Shown piece by piece: positions 38,422 to 47,729 of a stretch of 64,000 nt of DNA. Position numbers and translations under genes: made by a program. Source of the DNA: Zhongshania aliphaticivorans (lineage in GTDB: Bacteria; Pseudomonadota; Gammaproteobacteria; Pseudomonadales; Spongiibacteraceae); assembly GCF_902705855.1 (NCBI RefSeq), contig NZ_CACSIJ010000014.1, forward strand, positions 81,519-145,518. Reading direction: 5' to 3'. Each line of letters starts with the position of its first letter. Within the stretch, counting starts at the first letter, position 1. Below the pieces are notes generated by a model. That model saw only the letters and a list, made by a program, of their open reading frames with translations, made no database searches and was not told the origin of the DNA.

Positions 38422-39318
38422 ATGTCTGGGCCTAGAACAAATCTTGAGCAGTGGCATTGCTTTTTGGCAGTTGTTGATGAGGGTAGCTATGCCCGCGCAG
38501 CGGAGGTTTTACATAAAAGTCAGTCGGCGGTGACCTATACCATTCAGAAGATGGAGGAGCAGCTTGGGGTAAAGGTGTTTGAAATCCGTGGGCGGAAGTC
38601 TGAGCTAACGGAGGTGGGGCAAATGCTGTATCGCCGTGGCAAGGCGTTGATTGATGAGGCGCTGCGCTTAGAAAAGTCAGCTAAGTCCGCCGCCCTTGGC
38701 TGGGAGCCGCAGTTGCGAATAGTGTGCGATACCCTGTTTCCCAGTCATGCAATGCTAGATTGTCTAGCAGATCTTAGCGAAAGCTGCCCAGATACTCGCA
38801 TCGAGTGTGTTGAAAGTGTGTTAAGTGGAGCTGAAGAGGCTTTGCTTGAGCGGCGTTGCGATGTTGCGATAACAGGTATTGTGCCACCGGGGTTTTTAGG
38901 CGATCACTTATTACGGGTTAAGTTCGTTGCGGTTGCACACCGAGATCATGCGCTACATAAACTGGATCGCATGCTAGATTATCGAGATTTAAGGCCGTTT
39001 CGGCAGGTTGTGGTAAGGGATTCGGGGGTGCGGCGTCAGCGTGACTCGGGCTGGTTAGAGGCGTCTCAGCGCTTGACCGTTAGTCGCATGGAGGTGTCGA
39101 TAAATGCCGTGGCGCGGGGCTTGGGTTTTGCGTGGCTTCCCGAGTTGGTTATGCGAGCAGAATTAGACCGTGGCGAAATTGTCCCACTTCCGATGATGGA
39201 GGGCGGTGAGCGTTTTGCCGACTTGTTTTTGATTTTGCCGAACCGAGATCTTGCGGGGGCGGCGGCGTTGCGTTGTGAACAATTATTGAAGGCCTCTGCG
39301 GCAAGTTTGTCGTGTTGA
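38422..39318 (+). CDS. LysR family transcriptional regulator
   Basis: A 298-residue regulator with an N-terminal winged helix-turn-helix (LEQWHCFLAVVDEGSYARAAEVLHKSQSAVTYTIQKMEEQLG, about 7-48) and a periplasmic-binding-like effector domain (about 90-295). I favour the ATG at 38422; a start at 38413 would add three residues. Divergent from azoR-pirin, it most likely regulates that pair in response to a quinone-like or electrophilic compound. The shared 115-base gap is AT-rich, but I could not fix a clear T-N11-A site. Confidence 0.92.
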   Translation: MSGPRTNLEQWHCFLAVVDEGSYARAAEVLHKSQSAVTYTIQKMEEQLGVKVFEIRGRKSELTEVGQMLYRRGKALIDEALRLEKSAKSAALGWEPQLRIVCDTLFPSHAMLDCLADLSESCPDTRIECVESVLSGAEEALLERRCDVAITGIVPPGFLGDHLLRVKFVAVAHRDHALHKLDRMLDYRDLRPFRQVVVRDSGVRRQRDSGWLEASQRLTVSRMEVSINAVARGLGFAWLPELVMRAELDRGEIVPLPMMEGGERFADLFLILPNRDLAGAAALRCEQLLKASAASLSC

Positions 39319-39363
39319 AATTGGGTGGCTTTGGCCATGTGTTGGACTAGTGGGGTTTGAGAA

Positions 39364-39930
39364 ATGGGGCGTCAGCAACAATATGTTTTGATGGGCCGTT
39401 ATAACCGCGATATGAATCAGCGTCTTTATGCGGCGGCACAGTCCTTAAGTGAGGCGCAGCTGGCAAGCAATGTGGGGGCGTTTTTCCAATCTATATTGGG
39501 GACGCTAAATCATCTTCTGGTGGCAGACATTATGTGGCTACAGCGCTTCGCACAGCGACCCTTTGCGGCGGCTTCGGCACTGACTGGGATTGCAGCGATG
39601 GCCGCGCCATCTGCCTTGAATGAGGTTTTACACGAGGAATTTGATGCTTTATTTGGTGCTCGCCGGCTGATTGATGCTCAGATTTGCCGTTGGACCGAGG
39701 CTTTAACAGAAGACAGTTTTGATCATCCCTTAGATTATAAAAACAGTAAGGGCCACGATTTCAGTAAGCCATTTGGTTTGGTGTTGCAGCACTTCTTTAA
39801 CCACCAGACTCATCACCGAGGGCAAGTCACTACCCTGCTAAGTCAGCAGGGTGTGGATGTGGGGGTTACCGACTTATTGCTGTGGATCGACGAGTTGCCG
39901 AATGGTGACGACGGTGCTCGTAGCAAATAG
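39364..39930 (+). CDS. DinB family protein
   Basis: A 188-residue four-helix-bundle protein of the DinB/YfiT-like superfamily. The metal-ligand His residues are in LGTLNHLLVADIMWLQRF and in FNHQTHHRGQVTTLLSQQG, the latter typical of the family. Some members are thiol-dependent transferases; the role here is unknown. It is unrelated to DNA polymerase IV (also named DinB). It ends one base before the stop of the convergent gene at 39932. Confidence 0.88.
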   Translation: MGRQQQYVLMGRYNRDMNQRLYAAAQSLSEAQLASNVGAFFQSILGTLNHLLVADIMWLQRFAQRPFAAASALTGIAAMAAPSALNEVLHEEFDALFGARRLIDAQICRWTEALTEDSFDHPLDYKNSKGHDFSKPFGLVLQHFFNHQTHHRGQVTTLLSQQGVDVGVTDLLLWIDELPNGDDGARSK

Positions 39931-39931
39931 A

Positions 39932-40264
39932 TTAATTTGAGGCGACGTTATTTGATGCAACGGTCGCGCGGTTGTAAAACTCTGCGATTTCGTTGTATGC
40001 CTTGGCGACTCTTTCCATACGACCTAGGGCAATATTGTGGGCGAATGGTGAAGCTTTGCGGCCGCATTCCTGCAGTCTTTGGTCGGCGTCTTCTATATAA
40101 AATTTGACTTCTTTTTCAAGCTGAATGGCCTGCTCAAAGCTTGTTTCATTTAATTCTGGGATTTCTGGGGCGCGGTAAACGGCGCGGGAGGCACATTCGG
40201 CGAATACGCTGGTACTGATTAAGCACAACAGCAAGCTGCCGAGTAAATACGTGGCTTTTTTCAT
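39932..40264 (-). CDS. Exported protein of unknown function, 110 residues
   Basis: A signal peptide (about 1-22: MKKATYLLGSLLLCLISTSVFA, split here only for description) is followed by a mostly helical 88-residue mature protein with two Cys (in AECASR and LQECGRK) that could form one disulfide. I recognise no family. A 209-base gap lies upstream, so it has its own promoter. The clean signal peptide and start support a real gene. Confidence 0.7.
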   Translation of the reverse strand: MKKATYLLGSLLLCLISTSVFAECASRAVYRAPEIPELNETSFEQAIQLEKEVKFYIEDADQRLQECGRKASPFAHNIALGRMERVAKAYNEIAEFYNRATVASNNVASN

Positions 40265-40473
40265 TGGTCATACCTCTTAAAAAAATGACACTGAAAGACA
40301 GTAAGGAGATGTAAGCGAGGGTGTTGATACCTATATACACAAATATTGTTACCGAAATTCGCGGAACAATCAATCGCTATTAGATTTAGATTGATAATTG
40401 ATGCCCTGTTCTGCGTCGATGCGGGATATCAACTAGCTTTAAATTACAAAGAAGTGTTACTAGTGGTAGCGAG

Positions 40474-41796
40474 TTAGGCTAGGGTGACTTTTAGCTTTTG
40501 TAGAACGCTGCGTTTAAACATTAGGGCTAGGCTCAGCCCGCGGGCTAGATTAAAGGCGGAGAAGGCAAGCCATAGGCCGTTATTGCCCCAGTGCAGGGTT
40601 GCACGCCACAGCGGTAAAAACACAAGGCAGACGCAGAACAACATGCACCATTGCATGGCTTTGGTTTTGAGCGTGCCAATATAAATACCGTCTAATAGAT
40701 AGCTTGGGGCGCACAATAACGGCAGCCATATAAGCCAGCTGTAGTATTCGCTTACTAATTCTTGAACGACAGCTAAATCCGTCATCACGACGACAATAGG
40801 CGATTTGAGTAGAAATAGTACTGCGCTCATGATGGCGGCCGTCATTACGCAGTATGTAGCACAGGCCCGGCAGGTGCTGAGTAGCATGTGGGCGTCTTGG
40901 CGTTTATAGGCCTCTCCGACTAGCGCTTCCGCGGCGTGGGCAAAGCCATCTAAGCCGTAGGCGCTAATCATCATAAGTTGTAGCAATATGGCGTTGGCTG
41001 CGAGTTGGTTTTGTCCCAATGCGGCACTTTGGGCGGTAAAAAATGCAAAGCTGAATAGAAGTGCTGCGGTGCGGATAAAAAGCTGAAAATTACTGCTAAG
41101 CAATTGCTTTATTTGGGGGCCGTAACGCCAAACCTGCTTGATACCAAATGAGGCCATGTGCCTTAAACTGTGGCGTACAGCCCAAAGCGCGAGGCCTAAA
41201 CCGCCATATTCACTAATGGCGCTGGCAATCGCAGCGCCGTCGCTGTGAAGGTTTAGTTTGATAATAAAAAAATAATCTAGCGCAATGTTGAGAATGTTTG
41301 TGCTGATGGCGATGATTAAAGGCCATCGTGTGTTTTGTTGTCCAATAAGCCAGCCAATAACGACGTAAGTAGCTAACACTGCGGGAGCGCTGTATAGGCG
41401 GATATGTAGGTAGCTTTTTGCCAGCGGCAGCAATGTGTCGTCGGCATTCATAAGGCTGAGGCCAAGATAACTGAGTTTGTGGCCGGCCAGCAGTATAAAT
41501 AGTGATATCAGTAAGCTTATGAGCAGTGCCTTTAATAGTAGGCCTGCACCTTCTTGTTTGTTGGCGGCCTGTGCGCTGGCGCCGGTGGTTCCCATGCGTA
41601 AAAAACCAAAACCCCAATACAGGAAGGCAAGTAGGCTGGTGCTGATGGCAACCGCGCTCAGGTAGCGGCTATCACCAAGGTGGCCGAGGATGGCGGTGTC
41701 CACGATACCGAGAAGTGGAACTGACAAATTGGCAAGAATCATGGGCCATGCGAGCGCTTTGATGCGGCGGTGAATCTGGTGGTCGCGTGGGGGCAT
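40474..41796 (-). CDS. MATE family efflux transporter (DinF-like)
   Basis: A 440-residue protein with about twelve transmembrane helices. The N-terminal block LAWPMILANLSVPLLGIVDTAILGHLG and the GFLRMGTTG segment are typical of the DinF branch of the MATE family, which exports organic cations or protects against oxidative stress using H+ or Na+ gradients. No LexA box is evident upstream, so, unlike E. coli dinF, SOS control is not supported. It stands alone. Confidence 0.92.
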   Translation of the reverse strand: MPPRDHQIHRRIKALAWPMILANLSVPLLGIVDTAILGHLGDSRYLSAVAISTSLLAFLYWGFGFLRMGTTGASAQAANKQEGAGLLLKALLISLLISLFILLAGHKLSYLGLSLMNADDTLLPLAKSYLHIRLYSAPAVLATYVVIGWLIGQQNTRWPLIIAISTNILNIALDYFFIIKLNLHSDGAAIASAISEYGGLGLALWAVRHSLRHMASFGIKQVWRYGPQIKQLLSSNFQLFIRTAALLFSFAFFTAQSAALGQNQLAANAILLQLMMISAYGLDGFAHAAEALVGEAYKRQDAHMLLSTCRACATYCVMTAAIMSAVLFLLKSPIVVVMTDLAVVQELVSEYYSWLIWLPLLCAPSYLLDGIYIGTLKTKAMQWCMLFCVCLVFLPLWRATLHWGNNGLWLAFSAFNLARGLSLALMFKRSVLQKLKVTLA

Positions 41797-42251
41797 GATC
41801 AGTTCTTAGTGCTTGCAGCCGATGTTGGGGTGAATTGCACAGAAATAGGGCGGATAGAAATTGATCTCAAGATCAAAAGCAAAATAGATTTTACCCCATA
41901 TCTAGTGGTTCTGCTTGAAGAATAACCCTTTAATTGGTGGGGATAAGGCAAAAGAGCGGGTGTTACTTAGAAACTCTCGTGGTATTCCTGTGCAGTGGAG
42001 TAGCGCTGGTGCATTTAACGGGTTTATAATTGCGGCGTTTTGTCGCACCCAAAGCAGTGTTAACGGGTAATGTGATGCACAAATTACGAATGAATCTCAA
42101 TACGGATTTTACAAAATTCGCACTGGGATTTGTTTGTGTCTGCTTAAGAGTTCAATTTAACGATTGTGTTCCCCCCGCAGATCAAAAACGTGTGCATCGC
42201 TTGTCCTAGCCGGCTAAGGGGTCTTTATTAACTGTACATGGAGACACGGGA
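41797..42251. other. 455-base intergenic region upstream of the cox operon
   Basis: No gene is supported here. It holds the upstream region of the MATE gene on one side and the cox leader on the other. A TATAAT at 42025-42030 is a candidate -10 for the cox operon without a convincing -35, and a nine-base direct repeat TTAACGGGT occurs at 42015-42023 and 42060-42068. The ribosome site GGAGA lies shortly before coxB. Regulation is otherwise not readable. Confidence 0.5.
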
Positions 42252-43409
42252 ATGTATTTACAAGCGAAACGGCTTTTCAAGCTGGCGCTTAGTCCTGTGC
42301 TAATGCTGCTAAGTCTGTTTAGTACCGGCGCGTGGGCCGAACAGGCCGAGCGTTGGCAAACCAATATGGCCCCCGGTATTACCGAGGTAGGTCATCAAAT
42401 TTACGATTTGCATATGTGGGTTTTCTACATTTGCGTTGTAACAGGCATAGTGGTTTTTGGCGTGATGTTTTACTCGGTTTTTGCTTACCGCAAAGAACGT
42501 CATCAGGAGCCGGCAACTTTTCACGAAAATACCCGCGTGGAAATTGCTTGGACAATAGTTCCATTTCTAGTTTTGCTGTTTATGGCTGTTCCAGCCACAA
42601 AAACACTCATCGAAATCTACGACACCGATGACGCTGATCTTGATATTTTGATCACCGGCTACCAGTGGAAGTGGAAATACGAATACATCAACCCGAATGG
42701 CGACAACATCAGTTTCTTTTCTAATTTGTTAACCGATGGCGCAGAAATTGCGAACACCGAAGACAAAGGTTCTAACTATTTGTTAGAAGTTGATGAGCCC
42801 GTAGTTATTCCAGTTAACAAGAAAGTACGTTTCTTGGTTACTGCAAACGACGTATTACACGCTTGGTGGGTACCTGCACTGGCTGTGAAACGCGATGCAA
42901 TTCCTGGGTTTATCAATGAAGCATGGACTAAAGCTACTGAAACCGGTGTTTTCCGTGGTCAGTGTGCTGAGCTATGCGGACGTAACCACGGCTTTATGCC
43001 GATTGTGGTTAATGTTGTTGAAGAGCCTCAATACGAAGCGTGGTTGGGCGAGAAGCAAGCCGCCGCCGCTGAAATTAAAGAATTGATGGCGAAAGACTTT
43101 TCTTTGGAAGAGCTGGTTGAGCGCGGCAAATCAGTTTACACCAGCAGCTGTGCAGCGTGTCACGGAGCAAACGGTGAAGGCGGCGTCGGTAAAGCGATTG
43201 CTGGCAGCCCAATTGCGACGGGTGCAATGAAAGAGCACACAGCGCGTGTTGTAGACGGTGTGCCCGGCACAGCTATGCCGGCATTTGGTAGTCAGCTAAA
43301 TGAGGTGGATCTTGCTGCTGTAATTACATATCAGCGCAACGCCTTTGGTAACAACATGGGTGACATGTTGCAGCCAGTTGATATTTACAAATTCAAGAAA
43401 GGTCAGTAG
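42252..43409 (+). CDS. coxB: Cytochrome c oxidase subunit II with fused cytochrome c domain (caa3-like)
   Basis: Subunit II receives electrons from cytochrome c at the CuA centre. The protein has a signal peptide (about 1-29, ending AWA), two transmembrane helices (about 55-115), the aromatic strip YQWKWKYEY, and the CuA site GQCAELCGRNHGFM at about 235-248. An extra C-terminal cytochrome c domain has the heme site CAACH at about 299 and a Met ligand in GTAMPAFG. This fusion makes the enzyme caa3-like. The length of 385 residues fits such forms. It is first in the cox operon. Confidence 0.97.
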   Translation: MYLQAKRLFKLALSPVLMLLSLFSTGAWAEQAERWQTNMAPGITEVGHQIYDLHMWVFYICVVTGIVVFGVMFYSVFAYRKERHQEPATFHENTRVEIAWTIVPFLVLLFMAVPATKTLIEIYDTDDADLDILITGYQWKWKYEYINPNGDNISFFSNLLTDGAEIANTEDKGSNYLLEVDEPVVIPVNKKVRFLVTANDVLHAWWVPALAVKRDAIPGFINEAWTKATETGVFRGQCAELCGRNHGFMPIVVNVVEEPQYEAWLGEKQAAAAEIKELMAKDFSLEELVERGKSVYTSSCAACHGANGEGGVGKAIAGSPIATGAMKEHTARVVDGVPGTAMPAFGSQLNEVDLAAVITYQRNAFGNNMGDMLQPVDIYKFKKGQ

Positions 43410-43421
43410 GGGGATTACACC

Positions 43422-44981
43422 ATGGGTGCTCATCACGGACCTGCTAAAGGTTTAACGCGGTGGTTATTTACCACCAACCACAAAGACATCGGTACGATGT
43501 ATTTGTGGTTTAGCTTTGCGATGTTCTTACTTGGCGGCTCGTTCGCCATGATTATTCGCGCCGAGCTATTTCAGCCAGGCTTACAAATAGTACAGCCTGA
43601 GTTTTTCAACCAAATGACGACCATGCATGGTCTCGTTATGGTTTTCGGTGCCATTATGCCGGCCTTTGTTGGGCTGGCTAACTGGATGATTCCGATGATG
43701 ATCGGTGCGCCAGATATGGCTCTGCCACGGATGAATAACTGGTCGTTCTGGATCCTGCCGCCAACATTCTTGTTGCTGGCATCTACCCTCCTAATGGAAG
43801 GTGGTGGTCCTAACTTTGGTTGGACGTTCTACGCGCCATTGTCTACAACTTATGCGCCTCCAAGCGTGACCTTCTTTATATTCGCGGTTCACGCCATGGG
43901 TATATCGTCGATCATGGGTTCTATTAACATCATTGCAACTGTAGTGAACATGCGCGCGCCTGGCATGACCTATATGAAAATGCCAATGTTTGTATGGACT
44001 TGGTTGATCACTGCGTTCTTGTTAGTTGCTGTTATGCCAGTATTGGCGGGTGCAGTAACCATGATGTTGATGGATATTCACTTTGGCACCAGCTTCTTCA
44101 GCGCTGCCGGTGGTGGTGACCCAGTATTGTTCCAGCACGTGTTCTGGTTCTTTGGTCACCCAGAAGTTTACATCATCATTCTGCCTGCATTCGGTGTGGT
44201 GTCAGAGGTTATCCCAACCTTCTCTCGCAAGCCTTTGTTTGGTTACGACTCAATGGTTTACGCAACTTCATCAATCGCATTCTTGTCGTTCATCGTATGG
44301 GCTCACCATATGTACACGGTAGGTATGCCGATTGCTGGCGAACTGTTCTTTATGTACGCCACGATGTTAATTGCGGTGCCAACAGCGGCTAAGGTGTTCA
44401 ACTGGATCACCACTATGTTCAAGGGTTCTATTACCCTTGAAACGCCAATGTTGTTTGCGATTGCCAAGGTGTTCTTGTTCACCGTTGGTGGTTTCTCTGG
44501 TCTGATGCTGGCTATTGCGCCCGCTGACTTCCAGTACCACGATAGCTACTTTGTTGTTGCTCACTTCCACTACACCATGGTTGCTGGTGCGATCTTCGCC
44601 CTGTCTTCTGCTGTGTACTATTGGATTCCAAAGTGGACCGGCAAAATGTACAACGAGTCTATGGGTAAAGCCCATTTCTGGATCTCGTTCATTGGTTTCA
44701 ACCTGACCTTCTTCCCGCAGCACTTTGTGGGTCTGGCGGGTATGCCGCGTCGTATTCCTGACTACAACCTGATGTTTGCTGACTTCAATATGATGTCATC
44801 CATCGGTGCGTTTATTTACGGCGCTAGCCAACTGTTGTTCTTGTTCAATATCGTTAGAACAATTACTCACGGCAAGCCGGTCAGCGATCCGAAAGTATGG
44901 GAAGGTGGCACAACTCTGGAATGGACAGTGCCTACGCCTGCGCCATACCACACCTTTACGACTCCACCGGAACTGAAGTAA
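43422..44981 (+). CDS. coxA: Cytochrome c oxidase subunit I
   Basis: The catalytic heme-copper subunit that reduces O2 to water and pumps protons. The 519 residues hold twelve helices with the expected motifs: TTNHKDIGTMYL at the start, TMHGLVMVFGA (low-spin heme ligand), GHPEVYIIILPAFGV (CuB His and cross-linked Tyr), WAHHMYTVGMP (CuB His pair), and VVAHFHYTMVAG (heme ligands). The GHPEVY Glu marks an A1-type K/D-channel oxidase. It follows coxB by 12 bases. Confidence 0.98.
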   Translation: MGAHHGPAKGLTRWLFTTNHKDIGTMYLWFSFAMFLLGGSFAMIIRAELFQPGLQIVQPEFFNQMTTMHGLVMVFGAIMPAFVGLANWMIPMMIGAPDMALPRMNNWSFWILPPTFLLLASTLLMEGGGPNFGWTFYAPLSTTYAPPSVTFFIFAVHAMGISSIMGSINIIATVVNMRAPGMTYMKMPMFVWTWLITAFLLVAVMPVLAGAVTMMLMDIHFGTSFFSAAGGGDPVLFQHVFWFFGHPEVYIIILPAFGVVSEVIPTFSRKPLFGYDSMVYATSSIAFLSFIVWAHHMYTVGMPIAGELFFMYATMLIAVPTAAKVFNWITTMFKGSITLETPMLFAIAKVFLFTVGGFSGLMLAIAPADFQYHDSYFVVAHFHYTMVAGAIFALSSAVYYWIPKWTGKMYNESMGKAHFWISFIGFNLTFFPQHFVGLAGMPRRIPDYNLMFADFNMMSSIGAFIYGASQLLFLFNIVRTITHGKPVSDPKVWEGGTTLEWTVPTPAPYHTFTTPPELK

Positions 44982-44996
44982 GGACTGGATGTAATT

Positions 44997-45566
44997 ATGG
45001 CGACTCAGGCAGACAAAAATATCAAAAAGCTTAGCATTAAGCTGCTGGGCTTGGTGTTTATTATGTTTGCCTTCGCCATGTGGGTAATGCCCCCGCTTTA
45101 CGATGCTTTGTGTGAAGCGTTAGGTATTAACGGTAAGACCGGTCGACAGTACACAGCTGTAGAGAGTCAGGTTGATACAGATCGTATTGTGAAAGTGCAA
45201 TTTGTTGCGCAAAACAATGAAATGATGCCGTGGGAATTTGCACCAAACACCAGTCAGGTTGAGGTTCACCCCGGTGAATCTAGCCAGGTCACCTACTATG
45301 CAAAGAACACGCAAGATAGGTATATGGTGTCGCAGGCGATTCCCAGCATTGTTCCGTCCCGCGCTGCTGAGTACTTTCATAAAACAGAGTGTTTTTGTTT
45401 TAATCAGCAGCCCTTAGCGGCAGGCAAAGACGCTGATTTGGCGCTACAGTTTATTATTGATCGTGATTTACCCAAAGATATCCACGTAATTACCTTGTCA
45501 TATACAATTTTTGACGTAACCGAGATGGCGGCGAAGCAGGATTCTGTTGCGGCGTCATCGAAATAG
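44997..45566 (+). CDS. ctaG: Cytochrome c oxidase assembly protein CtaG (Cox11)
   Basis: A membrane-anchored copper chaperone that delivers copper to CuB of subunit I. A single N-terminal helix (about 12-35) is followed by a periplasmic immunoglobulin-like domain with the copper-binding CFCF motif in TECFCFNQQPL (about 131). The length of 189 residues is normal. It lies between coxA and coxC, as in Pseudomonas. Confidence 0.96.
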   Translation: MATQADKNIKKLSIKLLGLVFIMFAFAMWVMPPLYDALCEALGINGKTGRQYTAVESQVDTDRIVKVQFVAQNNEMMPWEFAPNTSQVEVHPGESSQVTYYAKNTQDRYMVSQAIPSIVPSRAAEYFHKTECFCFNQQPLAAGKDADLALQFIIDRDLPKDIHVITLSYTIFDVTEMAAKQDSVAASSK

Positions 45567-45606
45567 AAAAGAGATTTTTCTCCCCCGAGAAAATGGAGAT
45601 TTAACA

Positions 45607-46587
45607 ATGGCGGGTCAAAGCAATACAGGGCACGAAACCTACTACGTGCCCGACAGTAGTAAGCTTGCTATCAGCGCATCGATTGGCATGACAACCATCG
45701 TTTATGGCGCTGCCAGTGTCATTAATGATAATAGTTACCGTGCAGGCGAAGAAACCAACTCCGGCTTTATTTTATGGGCTGGTTTATTTTGGCTTGCTGC
45801 TACTTTGTTTGTTTGGTTTAGCACGACGATTCGTGAAAACCGTGCAGGCATGAACAGTGCGCAGCTTAAGCAATCCTACGTGATTGGTATGCAGTGGTTT
45901 ATTTTTTCTGAAGTGATGTTCTTCGGCGCTTTCTTCGGTGCCCTCTTTTACATCCGCAACCTTTCAGCGCCTTGGTTGGCGGGTGAAGGTGCAGGCACAA
46001 TGAATACCCTGTTGTGGCCTGGCTTTGAATATTCCTGGCCATTGCTGGAAACACCGCAGGACGCAATTGGTGGTGTGCAAGCACAAGCGGCAGCGGGACA
46101 TTTGGCAAATAACGGCGAGTTCGTTGGTGCTGAGCACAGCTTGTCGTTCCCAGGTTTTGCAAATATTGCTCACTGGTTACCGCTCTACAACACAGTAATT
46201 CTGTTGGCATCGAGCTTTACCTGCCACATTGCCCATATGGGCATTAAACAGAATGACCGTAAAAAGTTTAATTTGTGGTTGTTTATAACCGTAGCTCTAG
46301 GTTGTATTTTCTTGTACTTGCAGTACATGGAATACCACGAAGCACTTTTTGAATACGGTATTCGTCTGAATAGTGGCGTTTACGGTACCACCTTCTTCAT
46401 GTTGACTGGTTTCCACGGTTTCCACGTGGCGATGGGTACCTTCATGTTGTTGGTGCAGTGGTTACGTTCTAAAACCAAAGGTCACTTCTCTGCAGAAGAC
46501 CAATTTGGTTTTGAAGCATCCTCTTGGTACTGGCATTTTGTAGACGTGGTATGGGTATTCTTGTTCTTGTTCGTTTACATTCTGTAA
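45607..46587 (+). CDS. coxC: Cytochrome c oxidase subunit III
   Basis: A seven-helix subunit that stabilises the oxidase core. From the ATG at 45607 (GGAG upstream) it is 326 residues, somewhat longer than many bacterial forms because of a loop of about 45 residues (about 125-175). Conserved parts include FIFSEVMFFGAFFGALFY, LLASSFTCHIAHMGIK, GTTFFMLTGFHGFHVAMGTFML and SSWYWHFVDVVWVFLFLFVY. A reading from 45547 would overlap the end of ctaG and is not favoured. Confidence 0.97.
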   Translation: MAGQSNTGHETYYVPDSSKLAISASIGMTTIVYGAASVINDNSYRAGEETNSGFILWAGLFWLAATLFVWFSTTIRENRAGMNSAQLKQSYVIGMQWFIFSEVMFFGAFFGALFYIRNLSAPWLAGEGAGTMNTLLWPGFEYSWPLLETPQDAIGGVQAQAAAGHLANNGEFVGAEHSLSFPGFANIAHWLPLYNTVILLASSFTCHIAHMGIKQNDRKKFNLWLFITVALGCIFLYLQYMEYHEALFEYGIRLNSGVYGTTFFMLTGFHGFHVAMGTFMLLVQWLRSKTKGHFSAEDQFGFEASSWYWHFVDVVWVFLFLFVYIL

Positions 46588-46614
46588 GCGCGCACTACTA
46601 GCAGCTCAATAAAT

Positions 46615-46661
46615 TTGGCCGGTACATCTGTTTACTTTGGTAAACAGGTGATACCGGCCAA
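46615..46661. terminator. Long inverted repeat between coxC and the convergent DUF2909 gene
   Basis: An almost perfect stem of about 21 base pairs with a TTTG loop and a single bulged A: left arm 46615-46635, right arm 46640-46661. It starts 27 bases after the coxC stop. There is no T-run, but its strength and position between convergent genes suit a bidirectional terminator or 3'-end protection of the cox mRNA. Confidence 0.6.
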
Positions 46662-46677
46662 GTTCCCTATTAAGTGT

Positions 46678-46929
46678 CTATGGTGTTTGTAGGACGGCTT
46701 TACCTGAATCTAAATAGCGTTGATCCCAGGGCGCGTTAGAGCCTAATTTTCCGGTGAAAACACCATAAAACAGGAAGCCCATCAGCAATGCGGCAATTAT
46801 CAAGCGAACCTTTAGCGACTGCCAGGTTCGCATAGTTGTACCGCGGTCTTGTATTAAAAAGATCAGCCCGCTAAATAGGCTGATGACGAGTGCGATAAAC
46901 AGCACGACTATGACAATCTTTAACCACAT
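46678..46929 (-). CDS. DUF2909 family twin-helix membrane protein
   Basis: An 83-residue protein with two transmembrane helices (about 3-26 and 42-62) separated by a basic loop. It resembles the DUF2909 family found between coxC and the SURF1 gene in Pseudomonas, always on the opposite strand to its neighbours. Its position implies a link to oxidase biogenesis, but no function is known. A strong ribosome site (GAGGAGG) precedes the ATG, and it is divergent from the SURF1 gene. Confidence 0.85.
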   Translation of the reverse strand: MWLKIVIVVLFIALVISLFSGLIFLIQDRGTTMRTWQSLKVRLIIAALLMGFLFYGVFTGKLGSNAPWDQRYLDSGKAVLQTP

Positions 46930-46982
46930 ACCGGTAAGCCTCCTCTATTGTTTGCCGCAGTATACACAATAGGATTTCATAA

Positions 46983-47729
46983 ATGGCCAGCCAGCGGACC
47001 AAGTTTCAATGGCAGCTCGATTGGAAGTCAGTGCTGGCAATCATTTTAATATTGCCGGTGTTGGTGAGTCTCGGGTGCTGGCAATTGCGCCGCGCGGATG
47101 AAAAACAAGCCTTGTTGGCTAATTTTGAAGAGCGTCGTTTACTACCAGCAGTGAATGTTACTGGGCTAGATGATTTTCTCAATTACCGCCCCGCTTACGC
47201 TGAGGGCAAGTTTGATTCTGAAAAATACTGGTTGTTAGATAATCGAATTTCTCACGGCCGATTCGGATATGAGATAATGGCGGTTTTTATCCTGAACGAT
47301 GGAAAAGAGCTGTTAGTTGATCGTGGTTGGATTGCGGGTGATGCTTCTCGCCGCACATTGCCGGTGGTGTCCATACCCGAAGGCCTTGTGAGGATTAGTG
47401 GCGAATTGTATCGCAGCGACGAGAAGAATTTTAGCTTGGGTAGTGAAATTCAGACTGTGTGGCCGCGTCGTCAGCAGTGGTTAGATATAAATACAGCAAA
47501 GCAGGAATTTGAAAACATGCTTCCGACTAGTCTGCGACTAGATGGTAGCAGTGTTGGGGCATTGCAAACTGAGCGATTGATTGTGAATGTCTCGCCGGCA
47601 AAGCATACCGGTTATGCCGTGCAGTGGTTTGGGATGGCTATCGCCTTAGGCATTATTTTTATTTTTCTTAACACAAATCTGGCGGTGCTACTTAAGCGCG
47701 GCAAAGATGAAGAGAACAAAGAGTTATGA
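46983..47729 (+). CDS. SURF1 family cytochrome oxidase biogenesis protein
   Basis: SURF1 aids insertion of heme A into subunit I. The 248-residue protein has one helix at each end (about 15-37 and 213-235) around a periplasmic domain, with the conserved LGCWQLRRADEKQ near the start, YWLLDNRISHGRFGYE, LLVDRGWIAGD and HTGYAVQWFGMA near the end. Its stop overlaps the start of the next gene by four bases (ATGA), showing coupling. Confidence 0.95.
   Translation: MASQRTKFQWQLDWKSVLAIILILPVLVSLGCWQLRRADEKQALLANFEERRLLPAVNVTGLDDFLNYRPAYAEGKFDSEKYWLLDNRISHGRFGYEIMAVFILNDGKELLVDRGWIAGDASRRTLPVVSIPEGLVRISGELYRSDEKNFSLGSEIQTVWPRRQQWLDINTAKQEFENMLPTSLRLDGSSVGALQTERLIVNVSPAKHTGYAVQWFGMAIALGIIFIFLNTNLAVLLKRGKDEENKEL

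Noticed and set aside
41213-41617. Open frame of 134 codons on the minus strand within the MATE gene
   Set aside because: It is an alternate frame of the same strand, with the MATE frame clearly real from its helices and family motifs.
42015-42068. Nine-base direct repeat TTAACGGGT upstream of coxB as a regulator site
   Set aside because: Two copies 45 bases apart in an AT-rich gap are too little to name an operator; mentioned only in the description of the gap.
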